Assembly: GCF_008831285.2 (NCBI RefSeq)
Contig: NC_045138.2
Span: 21,917,934-21,981,933 of the forward strand
Source of the DNA: Nymphaea colorata
Lineage: Eukaryota; Streptophyta; Magnoliopsida; Nymphaeales; Nymphaeaceae
Reading direction: 5' to 3'
Length of the DNA: 64,000 nucleotides
The position numbers and the translations under genes are program-made. Each line of letters starts with the position of its first letter. Within the stretch, counting starts at the first letter, position 1. Positions 22,041 through 35,400 of this stretch are shown here, in pieces. The notes beneath the pieces are model-generated. The model made no database searches, had not been told where the DNA came from, and saw nothing but the letters and a program-made list of their open reading frames with translations.

Positions 22041-24215
22041 GGTGCCTTGCCCGTGGACCAAGCGATTCTTCTTGAATTACTTGTTACTCTTCATCGTATC
22101 TCATTTATAAATCAATTAGGAGCCGAAATGGCGGACGTAAATTTCATATTTATTGCGCTTAAACATCACTAGTTGCCGTGATGATGTTCATTTCGGGCCT
22201 GCCATTTTTTAAAGAAATATTTCAAAGTTAACGGGACATTGATTAAAAAGGCACCTAATTTTATATCGTTAAAAGTGCATGACTTGCGTTTTTCATGGTT
22301 AAATATTAAAAACGTTCATAATTTAATTGCTGTCAAGTCAACTACTAAGGTAGTTAAAAAATTGTTAGTTTACCTCTTGTTGTAGAATTAGAACTATAGT
22401 TTTAAAATTTTAATAGGAATCAAAATAAAAAGTTTTAAAATTTGTACATGCGTTAAACTAAAATGTTTGAAATTTACATATATTTTTTTTGTTTTTTATT
22501 TAAATCTGAGGGGCCAACAAGGTCTCTGCCAGACCCATGCCTCCGCCCTTGAGTAAAATCGAGGTCCATCAATTGTTGGTTGGAAATTGTTCTTAAGTCA
22601 AATGTAGAAAGTCTGAGACATGATGTTTCTCTCGTTGCAAGGGCTGCAAAGATGCTATGGTATTTGTAGTTCATCCAATTTCAAAATTTGCTTCAAAAGA
22701 GTATAGCATAGTTGGTCGAACCGGTAGACTTGAAGATGTTGTATAGTCGAGTCGAGCTCGAGTCTAAACTATCGAGCTTGATTTGAGTTTGAGCCAAGGT
22801 CGAGCTCGAGTTTTCTGAATCAAGTCACACTCAAGCTCGGCTTGGCTCTTATACTAACCTAGTTGAAAGTTGGTTTGAGCCTATTTCATGTCGCACCTCT
22901 TTTTACCTTGCCCGTGGACCAAGCGATTCTTCTTTAAATGCTGATTACATTTATCACATTTATAAATTAATTGGGAGCCCAAAAGAACCGACTTAAATTT
23001 GATATTTATTGCGCTTAAGTATCTCTAGTTGACCTGAGGATGTCCAAATTCCGGTTACCAGCACCACAGTTCCCTTTCTGCAAAAGGCATGCCATTTTTA
23101 AAGAATTTTTTCAAAGTAACGGTTATTAAAAAAGCATCTAATTTTTATATCGTTAAAAATACATTACTTACGTTTTTTATGCTTAAATATAAAAACATTC
23201 ATAAGATCATTGCTGTCAAGGCAACTACTAAGGTTAGTAGTAAAAAAAGTGTTAGTTTATCTTGTGAAAGAAGAATGAGAAATTTATTACTTGCCGTTTT
23301 ATGGCTAAATATTAGAAACATTCTTAAGTGAACAGGATTTTCCACCGCCAAAAAAAAAAAAAGAGGCCGAAACCACCACCCAACCGCTTGTCCCTCTAAG
23401 GTACAAACTTGCTTGTGATGTTTCAAGTGTCGCTCTCGCTGTGCTTTAGCTTGCATGTCGGTGGACCCCTCTTGGAGCATAGAGGGTTGGTGCTACTGGA
23501 TTCGACAAAGAAACTAGTCGCCTACCCGCCCTGCCTCAACCGTTGCGCCAACTCCCTTGAGATAACATTTTTAAGTTAATTGCTATCAAGTCAACTCCTA
23601 AGGTAGCAAAAAGAGGTGTTACGTTAGCTTATGACTTGAGCAGGAGAAGTTTATCTAATTTTGCAGAGGTATCTAATTAAGAAGCTGATACAAATTTGTG
23701 AACACATTGGCCTGTTTAAGGAAATTTTAAAATTATATAAAAACAAATAAATGTTGACGATCATTTGTAATAGTTTGCAGCCATAGAAGCCTTGTAACAA
23801 CTTTTATTATTTTCGAGAAGGTCAGGACAGTGGAGGGGGAAAGAGTTGGTAGGTGGTCATTATTTGTTTCAAATCAACTTTCTTTGTTGCAAAAAGCCCA
23901 ACTAACGTAAGTTGAAGCACTTGGGTCTGGCATCAGGTCTTTATTTTGAAGAGTTATTTTGAAGAGATGATGAGTTGGGTGAGGACTTCGGCCTTCAAGC
24001 ATGCAGATCACCCCTCTCACGCAAAACTGATTGTACTCTTGGGGACTCAATTTTACGCTTAGAAAATGTGACAATTTTTTACCTTTATTCCCTTTGGCCA
24101 TACCTATTCATAACACAAATGTAGAAAGTCGGAGACGTATTTCTCTTCTTGCGAGGGCAGAGATGTTACTACATTTGTTGTTCGCACAATAACAAATTTT
24201 GCGTATAGATTAGCT
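22041..24215 (+). repeat. Diverged direct duplication of a ~0.7-kb segment
   Basis: Block a: 22041-22382 and 22906-23263 both begin TTGCCCGTGGACCAAGCGA and share TTTATTGCGCTTAA, TTTTTATATCGTTAAAA and TTGCTGTCAAG with many substitutions. Block b: 22599-22710 and 24118-24215 share AATGTAGAAAGTC and a TTTCTCT...GCAAGGGC-like stretch. Block order is conserved, so this is a tandem duplication whose second copy gained about 650 bp. Part of block a (CTGTCAAGTCAACTACTAAG-like) also recurs at 23575-23650. No coding sense seen. Confidence 0.7.
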
Positions 24216-24345
24216 GGTTAAGCTGATCAGCCAATAAAAGTTTGATTGTCAGTTTGATTCCTATGAATGATAATAAGATGTTGTACTTGAGTCAAGTTGA
24301 AGGTGCACCCTCTCCACATTCTGACCCAAGAAGACCTTGAACCAT
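24205..24345 (+). repeat. SINE-like tRNA-related sequence
   Basis: TTAGCTGGTTAAGCTGATCAGCC followed 25 bp later by GTCAGTTTGATTCC resembles the Pol III A and B boxes of a tRNA-derived SINE (first string is the A-box region in shortened form). Related B-box-like strings occur on the minus strand at 31505-31735 and 47480-47640. It abuts the left end of the 24348-28510 transposon. Confidence 0.4.
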
Positions 24346-24347
24346 AA

Positions 24348-24929
24348 GAGGTCGTTTGATGGCCACAGGACACACAGAACAGGACATGCGTGTTCTGTTT
24401 TGTTGATTTTTTCATCAAACGTTGGACACAGGACAGGCTGGACAGGACGGACGACTGAACAAGGGTATAAATAATTTTTTGGTTTCATCATGTTCCGAGC
24501 TAACCCTCGGAACAGACAGGACAGGACAGAAACTTCTCCCACCATCGACGACCACGACCCCAACCCGAGCCCTCGACGCCATCTCTTCTCCCCCACGTCT
24601 GCCCCCATCTCCCCTGCGTTTCTCCTCTTCTCCGCCCCCAAGCTGCCTTTCTCCTCCATCTCCGCCCTCGTCTCCGCCCTCGAGCTTCCTCTAACCCTTC
24701 CTATTTCTCTCCTTCTCCTCGGTCGTCCGAGCTGCCCCTAGCCCTTCTTGTTTCTCTCCTTCTCCTCTATCTTTGTAGGAGGGTGACCACCGCAGCATCG
24801 CTTGCAGCTTCTCAGCGGGCGTCCTCGAGCAAATCGACAGCAGGGCGTCTTCCAGCGGGTCCTAGGCAGCGGCGTTCACAAGGCAGGGTGACCATTGCAT
24901 TCCAGGTACGGGTCTATTCCCATCTCTCA

Positions 24930-24988
<59 letters not shown>

Positions 24989-27900
24989 TATCTCTCTTTC
25001 CTCTCTCTATTGTTCGATCCTATTGCTAAAGCCCCTTTTGCATTTGTTGCAAATGGCAACGATTACTGGATTTGGGCTTTTTACTACCGAATGAAAGATG
25101 CTCCCAAAATGTTTGTGGAAAAGCCTGACCGACATTTGTATCATGATAAGCACCGTGTACACAGTGAAATGTCTGTGCACATGTATGTTGTCTCCTTGAC
25201 ATGGGAAACCCTTGTCATGAAATGCTTGATCCCATTACGGTGCAGGACCAAGCAAGGGAGAAAATTGGCATCATGACAGAACCCAGCCACATCCACAATG
25301 ACATGCACGAAGGTGGATTCAGATTCAATCACATACAGCTCATGTTTTCATGGTTTTCGTAACTTCTAAAGGAAAATGTTTTACCCTGCTTTCTAAAACA
25401 CGCTGTAGTTGAGAAGCCAAAGCCATGTCAGTCAGTTAACATATCATGTGACATGGATGTGGATATATAATCATGATATAAGCACACAGTATACATGGAT
25501 CAAAGCTCACCTGATCTACCACTTAAAATTAAATTTCCAGCACACCATAGTCTTTTTAGTTCACGGGTAACTAGGTAACTAGAGATTTTAATTTTGTGGA
25601 GCCAGTGTTTTGAATTATGAACCACTATAGAGAACTTGATGACCATTCTGCAATAAGATGGACAGTTGCAGAAAACTGCAGTAACATCTAAAGAGAAAGA
25701 CAATGCGCTGTCAAAACAATGAACAAAAGGTATGAGAATGAGGAACTTAAAAAACATAGCAAGTTAATGCACATATCTACACAACTCAATCCACACAAAT
25801 ATAAACAACAAATATTTTCATAAGAAACTCACTGCTCTTTGGCCCCAAATCTCCCTAGCATGTAGATGAGGATACTCAAATTGGTTATCAGCACAAGAAT
25901 AAATATACGATATCGTCATGGTGCCTTCAGATTGCTGCCTGTAACATGGCATATAATACTATGGGTAGTCATCCAAATAATCATTCTTTTTTGTGTGGAA
26001 GGGAGGAAGAGAGCTGTTATTCTATCGCAAAGTTGCCAAGGTCACATGGAGACAAGTGTGCAAAGTTTGACAGGAAGGGAATTCCCTGTATGGAAATTCA
26101 ACAGGGAATTAGATTTTGGTTTGGTTAAGTTTGAAAGGGTGTTGTTGTAATTTTCTGTTACTACAGCATTGCCCTAAACTCCATGTTAAAAAGAGTCAGC
26201 ATTTTTTGCATTTTTGTTTTGTTCAAATAGTAGAGGTCCAGTGCTTGAATGTAGGAAGGCCCTTAGTCTCTCTTGACCGTATAAATCCTTATGTTTTGTA
26301 TGTTTTCTTCTTTTCTTGAGAGGGCATGGCTCTTAGCACACAAGGATACCATCCAAGTTCCCTTGGGTGATCAATTGGCAAGGCCGTTGGTCCTTAATTT
26401 TGAAATTGTTACGTGTACTAGTAGAGTAACCATGGGAATTGAATGAGTTGCAAATCGATTTGATTCATTGCCCAATACAAGGTACTATGTGTCATAAACT
26501 ACATATTTACTTTTTATTATTTTATGATGGTTTTAAAATTTTCCTTGTTTGTTTTTTATACTTTTAATTTTGAAAAATGTATACAATAATATAGTTTACT
26601 GATTCATAACCTGGTCAATGATTTGAATTGGTGAATTCACTGACAGGCTAGCTTTGTAGTTTGGTAGATACAGTTCAATTCTTGATTTTATTTTACAACA
26701 TTGAATCAAATATCTGGTTCACACTCCTTAAATATTCGTGATATTGAAATGAACTTTTTTCCTTTTCACTATTATTATATTTTTCAACGAGGCATATGGA
26801 GAGTACTTCAACAACAGGTTGCATATTAGCTAGCTGGAGGCTTCCCGTTGTTAAAGCTCTTAAGATTCCACCAGAAGTATTCTCAGTTTTAGCCTTCACC
26901 GCAAAAGACAAAGAATGCCTTCAATTAGTTCAATTAGACTTTTGTTTTCTTCCTCTTATTGTATACAAAATTGGTTTCTTTGTTGCCTTCCTAGGCCATG
27001 ACAGGCTTTAATGGCCACTAGCATGGATCAAGAATTTGAATTTCAAGCAAAATGCAACAACATTTGAAACAGATCTAGTTGGTGGTGCATTGAATGGTAA
27101 ACTGAATCCACCAAAAGCTCGGCTCCTACAATGAGTTAACATTGCCATTGTGTGGGAGGGAATAAACTTTGTTGTTCCATATTGCTGCAACATTCTCCTC
27201 AACATTCTGCCAATAGGTGACTTGGGTTTATCATCTGGCAGCATATTCTTGATGGCTGAAGGCTCAAGTGGCTTAATCGCATCTAGCACAAGTGATTTCT
27301 CGCCAACTTTCATCTCTAGATCTATAAATTTGAGATTTTGTTCTAATTGGTCTAGAATCAAGTCACCATATGTAAATCTGAGTTTGTTTCTTTTGCCTAG
27401 AATTGCATTATGTAAGTTTGAATTTACCTGTTTTTTGCTTAATTTTCATGTATATGCTTGCATTTTTGTGGTTTATTTATGTTTGGCTAGAATTGTCATA
27501 TGCCAACTTGAATTTTTTGAATTTATATGCTTTTTTGCTGGAATTTCACATATGTGAGGTTGAGTTTTTCTCTATGCACATGAAGTGAAGCATGTTTCTT
27601 TAGAACTGATATGACATGTCACAAGGCATATATTTTTGCTTTACAAATTTTTATTTATGGTGATCAGACGTGCAATTGATGCGTCCTCTGTCAGGCCTTT
27701 GATGAGATTAGTAGCTTCATGTTTTAACACTGAATGAATGTCGTCGGTGTCCTTTCCCCCCAAAATTTGGCGTCAAGGAATCATGCGTTCCTGTTGATTT
27801 TGAAGGGTACATCAACAACAGCTCTTGGCCACACAGTTCATCTGAGTTTGATGAATCTCTACATTTCAAGTACTACATGAGTATGTGATCGTAGCTGCTA

Positions 27901-28510
27901 CAGAAGAATGCGTAACCTATGGCCTATACGCAATGCCCAAGAACAAGATAAAGAGCGAGGGAGGAAACAGACAACCTTGGTTGCTTACCATTTGTCGTCA
28001 TGAAGGTGGAGTCTTTTCTTCGGCGTTTTATTGAAGAACAAAAGAGCAAGAAGAAAAAAAAAAAGAGAAGGAAATTGTAATGTTGCCTACTCTTGTCTCT
28101 ATGTGTCCAAATCACATATCATAGACGAAATTTTGTTTTTTATAATGATTATAAAATTTTTGAAGTGAATATAGTGATTATTTGGTCGTTTGATATATAT
28201 TATCAAGTTTGTTTACTTGAATTTATGTTTGAATATAATGTCATATTGCATCGGAACCATTGACATCCCTCTTAAAACACAAAGAGGTTCACGAGAAAAT
28301 CTCTCTTAAAACAAACGTTAGACAGGACGGACAGAACAGACAGAACAGACATATGTGAAACAAACGCTGGACAGGATGAACGTGGTGTTCTGTTCTTAAA
28401 ATCATCAAACGGTGGACAAAAAACACCATTGTCCATGAAGACAGGACAGTAGTGTAATGGACAGGACGTCCTGTCTGTCCTGTCCTAATGGACAGCAATC
28501 AAATGACCTC
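24348..28510 (+). mobile_element. PIF/Harbinger-like DNA transposon, 4.2 kb
   Basis: Terminal inverted repeats GAGGTCGTTTGATGGC (left) and GAGGTCATTTGATTGC (right, minus strand) are flanked by a 3-bp TAA duplication (24345-24347 and 28511-28513). A TAA/TTA duplication is the hallmark of PIF/Harbinger. Both subterminal regions, about 24365-24530 and 28315-28500, are packed with GGACAGGAC / GACAGAAC motifs. Between them are open frames I do not recognise, including 25010-25276 (plus, 88 aa) and 27361-27008 (minus, 117 aa, starting MILDQLEQNLKFIDLEMKV). No DDE transposase or Myb/SANT signature was visible to me, so it is probably non-autonomous or badly decayed. Strand is arbitrary. Confidence 0.7.
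24932..24982. repeat. (TC)n microsatellite
   Basis: About 25 TC units inside the Harbinger-like element, just after its pyrimidine-rich 24540-24770 stretch. Confidence 0.95.
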
Positions 28511-28513
28511 TAA

Positions 28514-28863
28514 AAGCTGGACAAGGGAACGTGGACAGAAATGTCTGCACATTGCCGAGACCGTGTTTTTTCAAGCTGTATAGCAAGGCGGAGCCAGATG
28601 TGGACAAGTGTGGGCAGTTCCAATGATGACGGGTATCCATGGAATTTTGAGTGAGCGAGAGGATTACACGCATTGCCCAAAAGGACTTCAAAACCCAAAG
28701 TTTGTAGGAAAGAATAAAACCGATGGTAGCGCCACAAAAATCCCGGCGCAAATAGAGGCAGTCATTAGTAGCTCCTACCACTATTTGTAATATAGATGTA
28801 CAACATTTATGAAAATCATATGAAAATCAAACTGATGACCATGCTTTCATTTGCTTGCCGGTG
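28514..28863. other. Intergenic region, no gene seen
   Basis: Short spacer right of the Harbinger-like element. Open frames on both strands (28781-28485 minus, 28608-28790 plus) overlap each other and resemble nothing I know. Confidence 0.4.
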
Positions 28864-29030
28864 ACCAGGGGCGGAGGGAGGGAGGGCCGCCTAGGCCATG
28901 GCTCGGGTGAGCGTAGGAAATTTTTTTTTATATTGAAAAAATCAAATTTTTTTAATTTGGTCCGACCCACGAACCATTTGATCTGCTCTTAAAAAAAATT
29001 CTGGTTCCACCCTTGCCGCGACCAATGGGG
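28864..29030 (-). repeat. Inverted copy of the GC-ended dispersed repeat
   Basis: Begins GGGGCGGAGGGAGGGAGGG, continues CTAGGCCATGGCTCGGGTGA, then a T-rich and A-rich core, and ends CTGGTTCCACCCTTG. This is the reverse complement layout of 45925-46105. Confidence 0.75.
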
Positions 29031-29184
29031 CCCACTATGATGTACCCTGATCAAAAAAATGTGTTAATTTGAGGCGTGAGTGTGGGTGTCATATTTACTA
29101 ATTTACTGCCATCATTTTATTAGTAAACTATATAAAAGTTTTGTTTTTGTTTTTGTTTATGTCATTTGAGTTTAGGGAAGAAGA

Positions 29185-29390
29185 ATTCTGACGTGTTTGG
29201 ATGACATCTGTACAGATTTAAAAAAAAAAAAAAAAAAACTGGCTTTGACAAAACAGCGTCATTACGTTGATTTTATCTTCTTGCCCAAGCACATAATCCA
29301 GGTTCTCAGAAATAATTAAGAAAGCAGCGACAATTTCCACAAAAAAACTTTACTTTTTGAGCGTGTTATTCAAACACAACCTTAGCGAGA
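29185..29390. mobile_element. MITE-like foldback element
   Basis: GACGTGTTTGGATGACAT at the left faces GTGTTATTCAAACACAACC at the right; reversed, the two share GTGTTTGRATRACA. The interior includes an A19 tract and no coding sense. Target duplications were not resolved, so the superfamily is undetermined. Confidence 0.5.
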
Positions 29391-30029
29391 AGAATATTAT
29401 AGGCATCGGCATTCGTCACCACACCCATCTGCTCACATATACCGCAGATCATCTTGTAAAGCTTTTTAATTTGTTTTAAATTAAAAAATAATTTAAAAAT
29501 TAAAATATTAATTTTTACACGTATATGGGCCTTTATGCTCCCAAACAGAACGGATTCAAGAATCGCTCTCCTGATTCAATGAACTTCCTTTGATTTTAAA
29601 ATATAAAACTTTGGTGTGCGACCTGTGGTGTGAAGTTGATTTTGACCTCACTGATATCCCTGACCAGTTTCAGGATCGGGTTTTAGAACGGGTCAAATTT
29701 TAGTAGTGGCACCTATAAAAAATTGAAATTATATGGCGGCCCCTTCAAAACCAAAAAAATAAATAAAATAAAATAAAGTCCTAGCTCTACCCACTGTATT
29801 AGACAGAACAATCGACGACCACTTTTAGTATCAGGTTTTTGAACGGATCGTAAAATGATATCATGGCCCCTTTAAAAAAAAATTATAAGTGCACCCACCT
29901 TTTAGAGAGAATAGATTGTTTTATTATGATATTTCACTTGTGATGTGAAATATTATAATCAGCTGATGGCAGATTGCAATGAATGTATAACATTTCATAT
30001 GATTATAGGCGGAATGTCATAATACTAGG

Positions 30030-30420
30030 AATGTCAACATCGAATTCAAATCGGATATGCCTTTAATTGTATTCGCTTTTCAAATATTCATATATTCAAA
30101 TTCAAATATTAATAAAGAAAAGTCATATATGAAATCCAACTTCACAATCTGAATCCAATTTTCACATTCACATATCCAAATCCGAATTTTGAACCAAGTT
30201 TGGCAGATTTTCAAAATATGAGAGCATCACTTATAAGATAGTTGTTTAAAAATAAATTCGACTAGAAAATGATTGGATATTTATACATATCTGAATCTGA
30301 ATCCGATCAGTTGTTATTTTTAAAATATGAATATGATCCGATTTCTTTATCTGAATGTTTAATTTTTTTGGAATGGTTTGGTTGGTTATCTGATCCAAAC
30401 TAGATAGATTGACATCCACA
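30030..30420. mobile_element. MITE-like element with GGATGTCAAY ends
   Basis: AGGAATGTCAACATCGAATTC on the left (in shortened form) mirrors GATTGACATCCACAC on the right, sharing GATGTCAA/TTGACATC. The interior is full of TATCCGAATC / ATTCAAAT variants. A similar ATCCGAAT-rich sequence occurs at 62690-62870. Non-coding. Confidence 0.5.
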
Positions 30421-31499
30421 CATAATACCCAAATTACCTTCTATTTTGGAATGAGGGCTCACTTTTCAAAGGAAGCAGGATGAAGCTTTAAAAAGTACAT
30501 ATTTTACATTGTTAAATTTACACTCAAGTTTTTTATGGTTAATTAAAAACAACGGTAAGTTAAAACCCATCAAATCAAATACTAAGTTAATGAAAAAAAA
30601 GACATGAGCAGAATGGTTTGCAAATACCCCCAGTCTTGCATAATTTTCTAGCACTCATGAAAATTTTTATTCACTTAACTAATCTTTTCACAAGTTCATC
30701 CGGTTCTGACTCGATCTAATCTGTTGACTTAAGTAAGAAGTTAATAGAACTACAGAAATATGATATGTATGGAACAATTGATCTCAAATTTGCTCTGCAA
30801 ATAAACATAACAACATTTTAAAATTGTATAACAAGCATACAAATAATTCTGAGTATAGCCCGCATCTGCTTCCTGTTCATAAGTTTGATGAGGAAACGTC
30901 GCCGCCATTGATCAAGGGTGGAGGCAGGTAGGGTCTCCCTGGGGTGTATGCCTTATGGAGCCCACTTTTTATAACACTAATTCACTGTTGAAACTTGGTT
31001 GAATTTAGATCTAGTTATATGGAACAGTCACACGAGATTTTGCCCATGATCAATTGAAAACTTGGCCTTAGTTATATAGGACAATTTGTTAATCATATAT
31101 TTAGTGCTCCATTAAAAAAAAAATCTAGTTTCATTCCTACCATTGATGTAACGGAAAGTGAGCTCTATAAACACCACACTCATCCAGGGACAGACAAGGG
31201 GTGGCCCGCATGAGCCCTGGCCCCGCTCAAAAAAAAAAAAGAATTTTCAAAATCTAAAACCAAGATAAAATGTTTTTCCAAATTTTATGAGACAATGAAC
31301 AATCAAAAAGTAAGTGACCATGCGTTTCACTGGCCACTACACAAAAAATAGATTTGGAGGCCAAATCCAAACGTCTTCTTTACAACCTAGCATCTTTAAG
31401 AAATCTACCAAAACTGGCCACATAGGCTATTTAAGACCAAAAGGCATGGTCTTTGACTATCTTGATAGATGTTAGACTTAAACCATTGATATTTTTAAA

Positions 31500-31740
31500 A
31501 AAGAGTAAATGAATAGTGATCTTCCAGGTGAGCAAGAGATTAACAACTCACTGCTCCAAGAAGAGGCCTCTGCCCTCCAGGCTCTGAGCTGCATTGAGAC
31601 TTGGGTGAAGTATGGTACACCCATCAACTAGAGTCTCACAATCCTACCATTTACAATCCAAGAGAGTAGTACCCATAGGCATCAAACTGGCAACGCGTCT
31701 TCTACACAACCGCCTGCCCAACCGGCTATGAATATATCAA
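31500..31740 (-). repeat. SINE-like tRNA-related sequence
   Basis: On the minus strand it begins ATAGCCGGTTGGGCAGGCGG, then GCCAGTTTGATGCCTATGG at B-box spacing. A tail region contains TCTCAATGCAGCTCAGAGCC. Compared with the 24205 and 47480 sequences only the box regions are clearly alike. Confidence 0.45.
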
Positions 31741-32416
31741 ATCAAATATCACAAAGGACCACACACTAGTATTGGCTACTGTTTATCTTAAATCTATTGC
31801 GGAACTAACACATGGCAGATCTACTTTAAGATAACCTGCAGATAACATGGTTTGCTTTCTGTTTTAGAACAAGTTGATCATTCTAGGCACATGCTAACAA
31901 ACTTTCACATAAACAAGCACCCATACAGCTTGTACCTCAAGCTTACCAGTAAAATAGAAAAACATCAATGATACATGAAGAGAAGTGGGAACATAAGTTT
32001 TAGTCGCTTGTCAGCATTGATAATCAAATTGGGCCTTACCAACCACATGCAGCCGTCTTCATGGGTGTTACAAGCATACGGCACAAGATGATATTTTCCC
32101 ATTTCTTGGGCACCAATACCTGCGATTTATATAAAGGCAGCAACTTGACCCAAGAGAAAATGAAGTGCACTTCATCAGATACCCATTAGCTTGATAAAAT
32201 AATACAAAGGGAACTTCTGCGGTTCTTTACCAAGACAGAAAACAAATGAGCAGCTCAAAGCTGTGATTAAAGAAAGAAATACAATGTTTATGAATATAAG
32301 GAATTAATTGCCAAAGCGCCTAGTATAGCCCAAAAATATTCAACAAGAATAACCCAAATGCCTCACAGGGTTAATGAATATTTTGACGCTGCATATCTAG
32401 TATGGTCTTCAGAATT

Positions 32417-35400
32417 TCAACCCCACTTCACAATTGCAGCGCCCCACGTTAACCCTGCTCCAAAGCCGGCAGTAGCAATGACATCCCCTTGCTGCACCTG
32501 TCCACCACGAATGGCTTCATCCAAGGCCAAAGGAATGGAAGCTGCACTGGTGTTCCCATAGTTGGACAGATTTGATAAGACCCTCCCCGTTTGAATTTGC
32601 AAGCGCGTTGCAACAGCATCAATTATCCTTTGGTTTGCCTGCAATTTTTACATATCCTGTTGGATACATTTCACAGATGTGATTCACTAGAATGTTTTGC
32701 AGAGATATATAATACCTGATGAAGCAATAACCAGTTCAGGTCCGCTGAAGAGAGACCAGCATCACTGAGAGCTGCTTCTATCACCTCTGGTACACAACGA
32801 ACAGCAAAACGGAAAACTTCTTTCCCATTCATCTGGATACATGAATAGGAGGATGGTTTAGGTGGGACAAATGCTGCCCCATTCTGCTTTGAACTGTCAG
32901 CCTTGACGGTAGCATGCAGATGCCTGCTCAGAAGAAAATTTCATGAAGAAATTGTTTTCATAAGCATATGAATCGGCAATAGAAAAAAGTACCTGTGCCC
33001 CTGACCATCAGTGCGTAAATCAAATCCAAGCAACCCATCCTCATCTTCTTGGCTTGCCTAAAATTTTAAAAGCCGTGTTACACGATACAGAAAATGGGAC
33101 AAGATGCAGATGGATCTGGTACTACATGATAAAGCCCAGGACATAAACATGTAATATATGTAGGTACAACATTTTTTGTATTTAGAATTATGTAATCATA
33201 CAAACTAGAATATGACTGTTATTTCACATGAATATCCATTTGAACGACATTTCTAGGTCATCATGGTTAAGGACATCAGGCCATAAAGCAAACTTGAAAT
33301 TGAAATATAATACAGTTGATAACTTTTAGAAGAAAAATAAGGCAATTAAGCAAGTGAATACCAGATAAGCAATCAAGTTTCTAGAAGCAAAAATAGAAAA
33401 GAAATGTTGAATGTAACCAAGACTAGTTTGACTATGTGCAGGAAGTATGTCCTTGGTGTCCAGGTGCAATATTGACTGTGCAAGTTGAGGAACACATCCA
33501 AATTTATGTAAAATAGGTTAAAATCAAAGACAGTGTACTGTGAGTAGAAGAGTACGACATGCAACATTCCCATACACTTCAAAGGATTATACATGTTGTA
33601 AGACAAGCAACCCAACCAGTCCACTGGAACGTCGCAATCCAGTCAGTCTGCTTTATATTGGCACAACTATCCAATCTTCCAACTAAAACCATCAAAAAGT
33701 AAGACGCTCAATCATACCTGCACTAACATAGCACCTGCAGCATCACCGAAAAGAATACAGGTACCTCTATCACTCCAATCCACATAGCGGGAAAGTGCAT
33801 CTGCTCCAATTACTAAAACATTCTGAAACCCACCTCCTACTCATTGAAACTTCACAAGGATTAATCCAACAAAAGATATTTGAAAGTAGTTCAAACTTCA
33901 AATTATGACAAAGAAACATATAAACCAAGTATTAAGTACACAATGTACCTTTAATATAGCGGGTTGCTGTTACAAGGCCCAACACGAACCCACTGCATGC
34001 AGCTGTTATATCAAAGGCAAGTGCGTGCTTGCAACCAAGTTCTCTTTGGACCTGGCAGTGACTTATAATACATTTTGAGTATACATTATGGATTATCCTT
34101 TACAGTTTAAACTATTGCCAAATATTTAAATGGAAAATGATGGAGTCTTACCTATACCATTTCAAATAAAATGAATAAGACGAAATGGACAATGACATAT
34201 GCGAAAAGTACAAAAAAATCAAACTACATATATTTATAATAGAGTATCTAATTTTAGGGACCAGCATCCCAGCATGCAGCACACCTATCCTAACCTCTAG
34301 TCTTGGTTATTCCACTTAATATCATGCAGTTCTTATCCAATTTCTTGCATAGTTGTATTATTTTCCTTGAGACAGCCAAAACAAGTCAGCACCGAACCAC
34401 CTCGTCATAACAGGTTGATTCCATGTTCGGTGGGAGATTTTGCATAATCCAGCTTGTTGACTCCATAATGAACCAAGTGAATTGCTTAATGTCACATGGG
34501 TGCGGGCTGCCGGATGCGGCAAGTTCCAAAAAAAATTGGGTGCGGATGCGGCAATGGCATATTGTTAGGCACCGGGGATAAAATGGATTGGAATAAAATG
34601 GATCAGATCCTCATGGGGCTGATCCAATAGTGTTTATAAATAAGGTCGAAGGACCTTAGTGGAAATGGAGGAGAGAATACTGAACGCTTTTACCTTCTAG
34701 GAAGGGAAGACCCTAATCGGGGATTAGGGTAAGGTGTGTGTATATTATCGGGTTCGTGTTAGCAGTGGCTAACAAGGTATCAGAGCTAGAGGGCCGCAGA
34801 GAGAGTCACCACTCGGGACCCAATGGCAGCCGTGGAGCAACTCGATGGAAGGGGTTCAGGTCGGCGGATTAGGGCTGGTCGATTGGAACAGGTGGACAAT
34901 ACCTTCGCAAGGATCAATCAGAAGTTGGGCCAAGTGGACAAGAAGTTGCAGATGATATTGCTCCAATAGTGGCAGATGAGGGTTTTGATTGAAGGAAACT
35001 CTAGTGTCTCCTGAAGACGTCTTCACAACTTGGCAGCAACAAGGCAAAGAAAAACACCAGGATGATAGGGCCGAGATGCAACCACCCGCAAACTTATTGG
35101 GTGTATTCACTGTCGTAGGGTCTAGCCTCCTACCACCACCAACCACAGTTCAGGTTAGTGGCGACAAAACATCAATGTTCCAGGAGACTATTGGAATCTC
35201 CAATAAGGAGGAGAACGGCTTCATTTCTACCTCTGAGCCACTATTAGTGTCAACTCGTCTCGGAAAAGAAATTACAGTCAAGGGAGGAGCAAGAAGACCT
35301 TCCACAATGCCGCCTCTCAGGTGAGCAGAGCAATCGTCAACAAGATTGGCAACGTTGGCGTGTTGGTTCGATCAGCCAAGGACTGCACCATCTTCAAATC

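Larger units (their letters stand above)
29391..32416. other. Intergenic region, no gene seen
   Basis: Apart from the MITE-like and SINE-like sequences listed separately, this is AT-rich spacer with more GC-ended repeat debris, for example GGGTGGAGGCAGG at 30910-30925 and GGTGGCCCGCATGAGCCCTGG near 31200 (shortened). CACTACACAAAAAATAG at 31339 resembles a CACTA terminus, but no partner end was found. No supported gene. Confidence 0.45.

Noticed and set aside
24261-25094. Open frames of 83-132 residues near 24.3-25.1 kb
   Set aside because: They cross transposon ends and a (TC)n tract, are Ser/Pro-rich on one strand and Arg/Glu-rich on the other, and show no family.
27008-27361. 117-residue minus frame as a Harbinger accessory gene
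   Set aside because: No Myb/SANT or DDE residues could be recognised; kept only as unknown cargo of the transposon.
31339-31500. Second CACTA terminus (CACTACACAAAAAATAG)
   Set aside because: No subterminal repeat array or partner end was found, and a 5-base match is expected by chance.
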